From NCBI GenBank assembly GCA_023634235.1, contig JAMKCF010000004.1:4753202-4817201 (forward strand): a DNA stretch of 64,000 nt, read 5' to 3'. This document shows, piece after piece, positions 47,701-59,700 of this stretch (position 1 is its first letter; every line of letters begins with the position of its first letter). Made by a program: the position numbers and the translations under genes. A model generated the notes under the pieces. The model made no database searches. It was not told the DNA's origin and worked only from the letters and a program-made list of their open reading frames with translations. This stretch comes from Pisaster brevispinus (Eukaryota > Echinodermata > Asteroidea > Forcipulatida > Asteriidae).

Positions 47701-50700
47701 TTAGTCAGCTGCAAAACGAAGACAACAGAAGGCCTTTGTCACTTGTTAGTGCCTTAATACTAGGCATTTCATTAGGAGGAGGGGGGGGCTTTAGTGAAAA
47801 AACCTGGCCAACCAGTTAAAAATCAAGCAAAATGGCAAATCCTGCTATTTCTTTTACAAGTATGTGGGATGATGTGGCCGAGCGGATAAGAGCACCGGAC
47901 TCAAGCTCTGGTGTTTCTGATCAGCAGAGTGTAGGTTCGAGTCCCTGTCAAGACACTTGTGTCCTTATTAAGCAAGACACTTAACCATTATTACTTCGTC
48001 CTTCAGACGAGACGTAAAGCCGTTGGTCCTGTGTGTAGTGTAATGCACGTAAAAGAACCCAGTGCACTTATCATAAAGAGAAGGGGTTCGCCCCAGTGTT
48101 CCTGGTTTGATTGGCTGCATAATGCACCACAGCACCTTGTAAACCATTACATGGTGCTATGTAAAGGAATAGGTCCCATACTTCAGAAACGTAGCCCCAC
48201 AATACCCTGCAGGAAGATACTGAATGTTGAAGCGCCTTGAGTGTCACTGAGTGACGGATATGAGTGCTGTATAAGAAGCCACTACTACAACTATTATTAT
48301 TGATGTCCTTGTGCACTGAGACCTACTGTTATATTTTGTTCCTTGGAGGTACGACTCGACTACGGACCTCCTTCGTTTACTTCATTTTTATTCTCCGTCT
48401 CAATGCAAATACATGTCTAAAGGGACCATTGCCTACAAGCTCTGCTTCTACAATGGATCCCTCTGCAGTATCATATTTGTATTCATCTAGTTCTTGATAT
48501 CCATACTGTAAAGTTGTAATCTTTGTAGTGATCTCTTTAGAGCGATGGTGTCCTTTTCTTTTGATACTGTGGGAAAAAAATGAACCTTGAACCTTGAACC
48601 TAGAAGGCCCAAAGGATTTCAATCAAAATGAAAACGTCTACAAACCTGCTGCAAAGTTTTCATGTCTGGTCCTTCTCTGAATGAGCTCAACGAGTTCAGG
48701 AATCCGGTTGTTGTATTGCTCCACGATACGGATTTTATTGAGCAGCTCAACTTCTTCCATCCGATTTGCATATGCCTTCAGGGACTCAATTGATTTCTGA
48801 TACTTTACAAGTTGACTCTTGATAACACCTCTTGCTATTAGTAAATTGTAAGAAAATAGAACATTTCTGAAGCTCCTTGCCAAAACCAGGCACTCCTGTC
48901 AAAACTCAAATCTGGGTTTATCTGCTCAAAATATAGGTGAGAATAAGAGCTTTCAAATAACACAAAATTTAGGGTTATAATTTGTTGGGGTCAGATGTTT
49001 TTTGTGACCTCATGTTTTTTTCTAAATCCCCAGTAAAACGGGACAAATTCGGGGGTAGTAGATGTTTATATTGTACTTCTTTTGGAAGACTTTTCTGGTC
49101 GGATGTTGGAGTCGTCGTTACTGCCCTCAAATTCCCCAATGGGCAGAATGTCCATTCCAGCAAAAAAATACTCCACAAAAGTACATTGTGAAATTTTATA
49201 CACAGAAGGACTGACAATGAGGTCACTAGTGCATGTCTAAGCACCCTAGGGTCTGTGAGTGACCAGAAGAGGGTCCCGAGGAAAATAGAACCCCCTATAT
49301 TGGTCACTCACGGGCCCAGGGGGATAAACTAATGACCAAATTACGTCAGTCCATATGTGTTTTCTAACACACTTCCGCCCAAAACATGGTGTTTTAACTG
49401 AACCGTTTTAAATCAACAATTAATTCATGAGTATGTCTTGAAACCAACAACTGAAGATTGCTCTAATAGTTTCCATTAGTTTCATATTTTTATTACTTGC
49501 TGTTCACTATTCATATCGTGAGAGGGCGCGCTATCACCAGTCAAAACATTTGAGTATATTGCCCGCTTCGAGAACTAATTCTAGTTACGCAGGCGTGATG
49601 TCTTGACGCACGTCTAGTCCTCAGTTGTGCAAGTTCATGCACTAGCTTATTGAACCCTATCTGGCCATGTTTCAGCCAACCAGAGTACAAAACCAGCAAG
49701 AGGTGCGTTCACAAGGCATGATATTTAGTCCTTGGAAAAACCCTTGGAAAAAAGTAGGAACGTTTGATTGAGTACAAGGGCTGACCTACTTGTTCATATG
49801 GTGCAGACTTTAATAGACTTTTGAGGCTATTTAATAACAGTTTTTTCTGATTTTTCCAAGGGGGCAAACAAATCAGAAACCAGACTAAAGTAGGAAGAAT
49901 ATCATGGCTGGTTTAATCAACTTAAGCCCGTTTCACACGAGATCTCAAAATGATGGTCGTTTGCAACGAAATCGCATCGGTGTAATACAATCGCAAATTT
50001 GCGTCGTGTGAAATGAATCCGTGTGATAAAATTACCACAGACCCGCGTTATAAACAACCGAGATCAAGACCTCCTCCAAAAATCGCATCCTAATTGTTTA
50101 GAATCGCCGAGATCAGTCATGTGAAACGAAGCACGGCATGATAACCATGGTCCCAAGCATCGCACAACAATCACGCATGCACAAATTATTAATAATAGTT
50201 TGTGTGCATGCGTGATCGTAGCAGTACACACCATCACCCGATGGACAAAAGTCGTTTGTTTGTTCGAGGCATCCATCAAAATGGCGTTGGCGGAAGAAAT
50301 GTTCAATGCTGTTGCAAATTATTGTTATTGCTTTCCTAAAAGTTTTCATGCTATTGCCAAGAAGCATTCGATCAAGAATTAAGCCTTGAATTTGGCTTTT
50401 TCCACATCCCATTTCCGACAAAATGCTCTCGGATACATTCATCTTTGGAGTCAGGAAGCTGAGAAGTCGAAAAAAAAAGAAGGCGCAAATGGCGCACCGA
50501 GAAAGCGATCGGTGGTAACCTAACGCAATTACATTACACTAAACGGGAGACTGACAGAGCACCAGCGAACTGATAAATAAACAACAGTGCGATCTCACAT
50601 AAACGAGGGACGTCGGGAACGCGATGTGTGTGATCATGTGAATGTTTGAAATGATATCGAATGCAACCTTTGGGACAGACAACTGGCGCCCCAAAACGAT

Positions 50701-53700
50701 GGTCGTAAGTTTTCGTTTTTCGTGTGAAAGGGGCTATGTATGAAATTTTCCGTGGCAAGCCCAGTATACTTCCTGCAAATGCAAATGGGATGCAAATTTT
50801 GACATCACATATTCACAACTAACAATTCGGAAGAGTTGAGCTGTGCTGAACTCTTCTGATACATTGTCAGCAAAAACAAAGCCGTGAAGTCAAATTCGCT
50901 TCGCTCAAAGCATTTGCAGGAAGTATGAATCGGGCTTTATAGTCTTTTGATAATGGGTAGTAAGTTCATGAAACTTGGCTTGGACAATTCTGTTTCTATT
51001 CATCACTCACCTGACTGAGGCAGCAGTAGCTGGTAGATATCAAGAATCATATCCATACCATAACCATCTATGCCCTGAATGTGTGGATTCAAATGTATGT
51101 CTCAATAAGAATCAACAATACGTGGATCAAAGTAGCTAAATTAAAATCAACAATGAGTGGATGATGTTGTCACTTCATGCTCTAAATGTGTGGATTAAAA
51201 TATATATCTCTATAAGACTCTGCAATGTGTGGATAATTTTGCCCTAAACATGTAAACCAAAGTATCTCAGTTAGAATCAATAATATGGATAATATCTGTC
51301 ATATGATCTTAACGTGTGGATCAAAGTATCCAAATTAGAATCAACAATGTGTGGATGATGTTGTCACTTCATGCTCTAAATGTGTGGATCGATAATAAGA
51401 ATCTACATTGTGTGGATCATTTTGCCTCAACATGTAAACCAAAGTATTTGTTAGAATTGCAACGTGTGGATAATATCCCTCTATGCTCTGAACGTGTGGA
51501 TCAAAGTATTAACATTGGACTCAAAATGTGTGGATGTTATCACTTAGCGCCCTGAATTCGTAAATTAAAGTATCTCCACTAGAATCAACACTGTGTGGAT
51601 AATATCCATACCATATCCATCTGTGCCCTGAATGAGTGGATAAAAAGTATCTCCACTTGAATCAACAGTGTGTGAATGTTATTACTTGTCCTAAATGTTA
51701 TTATTATTATTATTATAACTGTTAAAGGTATATTAACAACATTCAAACATTGCAGCCAAAGGCTGAATTGTGTTCCAAATACATCAAGGGAAATGCAATT
51801 ATTTTAGAACAGTAGAAATGTGTAAATAAACATAGCTAAGCTAGAATCAACAATGTTTGAATAGATTATGCAAATCTCACATGTATCAAAAATGAGGAAA
51901 CAACTTAAACGAAGACTATATTTTTCTATGACATCAAATCCTCTTTTTAAATTCTATTTGTAAAAAATTCTTGAAAATAAAAATACCCATGTCAATTTGT
52001 TATAATACAATTTCAATTCGTGTAGTGTACAAATAATTTGTTCAAATTAACATTGAAACAAAATTAAAACTTGGAACGAGGCTGCTAATTTTTTTAAAGC
52101 TCCATTCGCCAATTATGTCCGAATATATACTATATCCCCCTATATGAGTGCATTCTTACCCCAGCGAAGGCTATCATGGTCGTAGTGTCTGCTTGTACAA
52201 TCTGGACTGCTTCTTTGAAGAGAGTGACATTGGTCCGAGTGATGATGGCAACTTGGCCCAGCTCCTCACCATCTATGTGATCTGTGGTACACAACAAAAA
52301 CACATGACAGGTTTCAACCCATATCTGCCTGACAGGGCCCAATTTCATAGAGCTGCTCAAGAACAGAAAGAAGCTCAGCACAACATAAATTATGCTTACC
52401 AGAATATGGTTACCAGCCAAAATATCAGTTCTCATGTACAGTCTATGACTGGTATTCTTCTCATTTCTGCCTAGCAGAAAATTGTTCAGCAATATTTTCT
52501 GCTTTAAAGCGCAGCTCCAAGAAATTGGGACCTGGTCACCGGGTACATAACACTGTTCCTGCCCAAGCCCATGTACCATGGGTGCTAATTGCTACAAAGT
52601 TTATTAGGTGTTCGTGCAATACAAGCACAAAGACCTCTTGATTTTGTTCTGTTTTTTTTTAGGTGTTTGTGCTATTCGCTGTATCTGCGTGAATTTTTTA
52701 GCTATGGTGCTCATAATTGGGCATCTGATAGATCAATACTACGGCAACATTAAAAAAGTTAACGCCAAAATCGTATGACCTTTTCTTCAGGGTCGTTACC
52801 CTAGGTCGAAGTTTGCCTTTGATTTTTTTCTTCAAAAAGTCATGATATTTTGCGCTTTTCTACAGCATAACTACAGATTGAAAGTTAACTGAACATTGAA
52901 ACTCATAAGACATTTAAACCTCAGTATCAAGACGACACAAACTTAATGATGTCATGATGATGTCATCGGGTATCAAATTACATTAAATCAAAGTTTAATA
53001 TTTGTGAAAAATCATAACTCATAAACCACACGTTGGATTTTTGGAATCTACACATCATCGGATAGGTCATTAAAAGGTCAACAAACGCTAAAAACAACCC
53101 TGACTTCCAGTTCAAAACGAAAGTTGAAAATTAAAAAAATTTGTTTCTCAAAAACTACTAATATTCAACGTAGATTTTGCATCAGATTATAGATGAGTTA
53201 TCCTGCCGAATCTTTTGCACAGAGATAATAACATATTAACCATTGACAAGTACACTGGTCACAGGAAACAAAATGTGAGAATTAGAAGTCATGACCTCCG
53301 CTGAAGAATCCGACTTGAAAATCTTGGGCCCGATTTAACAAAGGGCCACGATTCAGCTTACAGGTAGTGTCATTGATTGGTTTGGGTTGAATGTAATGCT
53401 GATTTATAGGCAAAATTATCAAGACAGAAACAATAAAATGTATTGGTAGTCTTCTCTGAAGGCTTGATATATTTACCGTCGTGTGTTATGAAAACTTCGT
53501 TGTTGCTCAAATTCCTCATTCCTTTCCACACTTTTGTTGCAGCATCAGCAATGGCCTACATGGTCGACAAATAAAAACATTATTGAAGCATTTTGGAACT
53601 GTTTCCATACGTCATGCTCTTATGCCAATTTTTTATCATGGTAGGCTGATAGGGGTGGCAATTTCATCCCTTCCCTCTAGTGTGTATATTGTCCATTAAA

Positions 53701-56700
53701 GGTATTTCACAGGATTGGTAGAGCTGGCAAAATAGTCGCAGACTGTGTTCATGTCTTGTGTGATCAACCATAAAATAACAAACCTGTGAAAGTTTGGGCT
53801 TAATCCGTTGTGTGAGTCAGGAGAAGATAGTGAAAAACCAGGCAGAATTTTCAGCATGTAAACACACTCTCCTTTATTTCATTAAGGAAAATACACAAAA
53901 ATAAATAAATAAAAAATGACTAGTAGCGCAACTGAAATCTCACAGGCAACGTATAAACTAGATGTTGTTTGAGCCCGTTTCACTTTGAAACAATTCCCAT
54001 CCCCACAACTGGCTTGATAAAACCACTCTTTTTAGAGGGGTATTTTGTGGTCAGCCTGATCATCAGATTTAGGGGTCAAGATAGCTGTCCAGGGTGGTAT
54101 GGGTGGCTAGAGCGTAAAGCCCTTGCCTCTCACCACCATGGCCCTGGTTTGACTCCCGGATATGAGTGGCTAGTGCATAAATGACTTGCCTCTCACCACC
54201 GTGACCCTGGTTCAACTCCCAAATATGAGTGGCTAGTGCATAAATGACTTGCCTCTCACCACCGTGGTCCTGGTTTGACTCCCAGATATGAGTGGCTAGT
54301 GCATAAATGGCTTGCCTCTCACCACCGTGCCCCTGGTTTGACTCCCGGATACGAGTGGCTAGTGCATAAAGCCCTTGCCTCTCACCACCGTGACCCTGGT
54401 TCAACTCCCAAATACGAGTGGCTAGCGCATTAAGGGCTTGCCTCTCACCACCGTGGCCCTGGTTTGATTCCCGGCTAAGACCATATGTGTGTAGAGTTGT
54501 GAGTCGGTTCTCCCTTAAGCCACAAGCATTTTTTCTCCAGCCCCTCTGGTTTTCCTCCCTCCAGAAAAATCACAAAATTTTGATCTCTTGCTATGCTTCA
54601 TTGTCATATATGTGTCGATGTGGCTGGCTTCCAAAGGTGCCCTTGTCTACAGAGCTGCTAACGTTAGCATCTTGCAATCAGGGAGATTTTGTCAAAAAAA
54701 CATTTAACCTAATAGAAACAAAGTTTCCATAATCAGTGAGATTTTCGAATTTGTTCATTAGAGCAGGGAACGATTGGTTGATTTTCAGAAAACTTTCTAC
54801 AGAATCAGGGAGAGTTGGCAGCTCTGTTGTATGCCTGTGGCTGGAGCACGTTGTAGCCGCGTCCTTCGCAATTCAGCTTCTCAGCTGCGAGTAAGGATGA
54901 TCAGCCTCCTGAAATGAACAATTATTAAGATGAATTGACTGGAACCCACCATTCTCACACTGTGCCTGATTTCATTCTCCAAGGCCACTATCCCCTGGGC
55001 TGAATGTTCATACGTCAGGTAGTGCTCCGGCACGTGTGCACTGGTGAGCTCATCATCCACACTGGCGCAATAATTGTTAAGCGTTTTGCAGACCATCTTG
55101 GAGTAGCGCATCCAGTGCATGCCGTGCGACTGCTGTCTGTCGGTGCCGTTATCACTTGAAATCAGTTTATGGATCATGAACGGCTTGAAAGCTGGTATGA
55201 TCTTTTTTTTGTACCTGCGGACTCAATTGAATTGAAAATCATGCCATTTAAAATTCTTCACAGTATAGGTCTCTTTAAAGAAAGGCACAGAACATCTTGG
55301 GATCCAAAAGATTTTCCTCAAATTGTCAACACAATTCAACTAACCTATGAAAATGTCACCAAATTAGGTGGTCACCCTTTTTTACAGAAACCTCCCCAGT
55401 CTCTCAGTGATCCCAGAGTGTTCTAATTTTCCTCGGCCAACGCCTCTGGAAAATAGAATAGTCCAGGGATACCTCAAGATGACAGTTTTACTAATCTACA
55501 TTTGTCTACTATCCCTGGGGTGGATTTCAAAAAGTACTAAGATTCATCTTAAGATGAGTTGCATCACATCGCCATAGTGATTTGTATTGTGACATCACAC
55601 TTTGCTTAGCAATTCAGATTGATACCTAGTTAAGATCAATCTTAGCCCTTTGTGAAATCGGCCCCTGGTAGCATAATGCACATGCATATCGCACATGCTG
55701 GATCTTCTCTCTGGAACGAACTTCCTCAAGATATTCGTAATACTTCCGATGTACACAATTTCAAAGTCACTCTCAAAACTCACCTTTTCAAGATGTGTTT
55801 CTTTAATTCATAGTTTTGTTGCTTTCCATTGTTAATTATTATATGTTTCCCTTATTGTTATCTTGCTTTCTTTTCACTGGATATATTTATGTACATGTAT
55901 TGTTTTGTTTCTATGCTTCTCTTCGCCTTGAACATCTCTTTAGATTGATTTGGCGCATTACAAGTGCCTATTATTATTATTATTATAAGAATGATTTAAA
56001 GATAATTTACTTACCTCCAGCCTATTGCACTGTATGCCAGGGAATGCATCGTCCTACTTTTGACGTTTCTTGAAAATATCTCCTCTGCATGTTTCTGAAC
56101 AGACCTGCGACAGAATTGAGCTACGAAATTCAAGATTTCAAACTATCCTTTTTTTATGTGGGCTATTGCGTAATTCCCAATTTTAGGTCTTCTTCCTTTA
56201 GTTCTACAAATGAGGATTATGAGAGATCGATAGGCTGCCACTATTGTTTATCATTGTATTCAGCGTATGGAAGGCAAGTCCGAGATTCCAGCATACCCTG
56301 GCTGATCATCAGCCATGGCGACATCGGCATTTAACCTTTTGCATCTTGACTCTTGATTTTATAAGAAGCATGATGCATTTCGTCGCATCAGTGCAAAAAT
56401 CTTGATTTTGCAAAAACGTGGTATCTCAGACGAAAACATTCAAAATACTGTGTCAAAACGTTGTAGCTCTGTGCGTAGTTGTCTCTGTGTACATCCGGGC
56501 TACTTTAACAAGATACAACATTTGGACAATGTTTAACTCATAAGTGCTATTTAAAACACTTTTGCACCGACTCAATGATTACTAAACACTGAATTTCAAA
56601 AGGCATTTCTTACTTGTTGAAAGCTAAATAGAGAAAGGACATGTTGGGTCGCTGTTTGGCATACTCCACTAGCGTTGTCGTCTTTCCGGTACCTGCATAT

Positions 56701-59700
56701 TATGGGCAAGGATAAGAAAATCTTTTTACGAGATGTAAGAAGTGCATCGGGGATAAAGAAGATATATATTTGTTTGACCCTACACCGATGTGTGATAAGC
56801 ATTGTATGCTGCCGTACCTCCCATGCGCTGCAAGAAAACAAACATATCCACAGATATGTACTACACGGGTGGGATCAGAACCTACAATCTCGCTGTTCTG
56901 GAGCAGAGAACTTACCATTTATTCACCAGGCGTGACCAGTGACAAAAGAACCCAGTTTGAATACTATAACTTATAGGGTGTACACCAACATTTGTAATCC
57001 ATGACAAATTTGCATCACGGGTCATCATTATCAGCCCATGTCATCCCACTGCTGGGTGAAGGCCTCTCCCAAACTGTGCCGAGTATTTCTGCTCTGCGTA
57101 TGCCTTTGCCAGGCTGTTGATCCCATGTGGCTTGACTATCTCAGCTCGTCATCTTGCTTGAGGTCTGCCACGTTTTCTTTTCCGGGGAGAGGTTGCCATT
57201 CTGTTGTGATTTTTTGCCCACCATTTGCCTTTTGTTCTGCCTAAGTATCCAGCCCATCTCCATTTTATCCTTTTTGCTGTTACTAAATGCATCATTGAGT
57301 TTTGTTTGATCTCTGATCACCAGGGAAGAAAATATTCTTTAAGTTTAGGTTTTGACCAACCAAAAAATTTATGTTGTGAAGGAATTTCATAAACCAATAG
57401 ACCTTCATCATGCTGCTACCATCTCCGTCATGTTCCCTGTAGCCAATTACAGTGCTGAATGCTAATATTCATTGCACAAAAAGGAACCAGACTTTTTCTC
57501 CTTCCAGCCTCGGTAAGGTTACATTGATCCGTGTTAAACGTCTATATCCAGGGGCCTTCTCATGGTAGTAGCATGACAGATGTCTGCGGAGGTTGGAGAA
57601 GGCGGGTGCAAGACATAAAAAGTGTCAAAAAAGCTAAACATTTACCGGCAAAGGCTTGAATCTTGACGACCTGACCTCTGTCGACGTCATGATTTATGAT
57701 GCGGCGCTGCTCATGGGTGAAAAGTACCCTGAAAGAACAAAAGTAGAGTCAAACAGGAAAAAGTGACTTGTATTTTTAGAAGGGGGGGGACTTCTTAAAG
57801 GAGTTCGCAATTCATTTATTCTTTTAGTGTCAGAGCCTGCGTACGACTTTAAAGGTGTACAAAGCGTTGACTTTTATACCACAGGAAAAAAACAGAGAAA
57901 AATTCAATTCAAATATAAACAATTTTTTTAAAGCATTTACATGTACAACACTAAATAAATAAGCACAAAATTAGTCCAGCTTGATTTCAAATGGATATCT
58001 CCAAATGGATATCTGCAGTTGCGATGGACAGAGGCCTACCCATGTTTTCAGGAAATCCATGCCGCAGTGTGCTGGCAGAGCTTTGACAACTCACGTAAAG
58101 TATATAGATAGGTGTACAGTTACCTGTGTTAACTGGGTGTCTTTTTCAAAACTGGGTGTCCCAGTTCAAAACTGGATGTCCATATTCAAAACAGAGTGTC
58201 CAAATTCAAAATTTGGTGTCCAAATTCAAACCCAGGTGTACATATTCAAAACTGGGTATCAATTTTCAAAACTGGGTCTCCAAATACAAAGCTGAGTGTC
58301 TATAGTCAAAACTGGGTATCCATACAGGGAGTCAATATTCAAAAAAAGAAGGTTCATCTTCAATACTGGGTGTCCTTTTTCAAAACTGGGTGTCCTTTTT
58401 CAAAACTGGGTGTCCATATTCAAAACAGGGAGTCTTTATTAAAAACTGGATATCCAGATTCAAAACAGGACATCCAAATACAAAACTGGGTGTCCCAAAG
58501 ACACACAGACACCACTCGATTTTACATTATGTAAGTTTTCACGTTTTCTTATGTGTTTCTTAAAAACTAAAGCAATCAGAATGTACTCTTCCAAAGTAAA
58601 AAACAAAAGGACAAGTTTTTTGTAGATTTCTGTCCAGATGAAACTGAAGCCAACTGGATCATACATTATTAGTAAGTATGACTGGTAAACTTGTGGGGGT
58701 AACAACCACGGTAAACCTCTTTTGGGAGGAGTGTTGGCTCTGAAAAGAGGTGGTGCGGATAATAATAATAACAATAACTAGTTCTTATATAGCGCATTTT
58801 ACAATAATGTATCATTGCGCTTTACATCAATGCCCTGGTCATTAACCGATAGCATTCCGCAAATTTTTCTCAGCTCCCTGGGGAGTATACAGTCTCGGGC
58901 TGCCGTGGCGCTCCGAAGGCTTTTGCAAACACAATTTCAACCTCTACCCTCACAGGTACCCATTTATTCCCCTGGGTGAAGAGAAGCAACTATAGTAAAG
59001 CATCTTGCTCAAGGACACAAGTGTCATGACCGGGATTCGAACCCACACCCCGATAAGTTAACCACCAGAACTTGAATTCGATGCTCTAAACCGCTCGGCC
59101 ATGACAATCTATGATAAACAAAAGTACCTTCGAGTCCTTATGGAACTTGCGCCCACTGTGCCTTCATCCGTTGATGAGCCGTCTGGTGTGAGATAAATTG
59201 GCGACTGACTGTTCTCAAAAAGGTACAGGGTGTAATAGACTCGATAATGCCACCTGCAGATGAGAACAAAATATGTTTCCAGATTTTTCAAGTTTTCTGG
59301 ATTGTCACCTAAACTACACAAAATATAACCATTGTGCATTCCATGGCATTTCCTGGCAGGCAATTAACTACACTGTTAATATAGGAAGTTTGAAGGGGCC
59401 CCATTGGCTTCAAATCTCTCTACATTTTGCTGTTTGTTCATGCACTAAAACACTTGCAGTGTTTGTAGTTTGTGAATAGTGTTTTTCCCCTTTTTTCCCG
59501 GTCTCAAGCCAGTCTCGAGTCGAGTCACGCCGAGTCACAGGGTTCAAGACCGAGTCCGAGTCACGCTGCTCTGAGACCGAGCCCATAAAAATTGACTCAG
59601 GACCAGTTTAGAGTCCGAGACCGGTCTTGAGTCCTCCAGCACTGGTGTCTATATTCATTAAAAGACAACAGGCAAAATACCGGCTCATCTGATAAGATCT

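Noticed and set aside
50113..50442. 109-codon minus-strand frame inside the AGCCC element
   Set aside because: No transposase motif; cysteine-rich composition arises from the CATGCA palindromes.
54069..54404. 111-codon minus-strand frame with repeating ESNQGHGGERQ
   Set aside because: By-product of the 63-bp tandem tRNA-like repeat.
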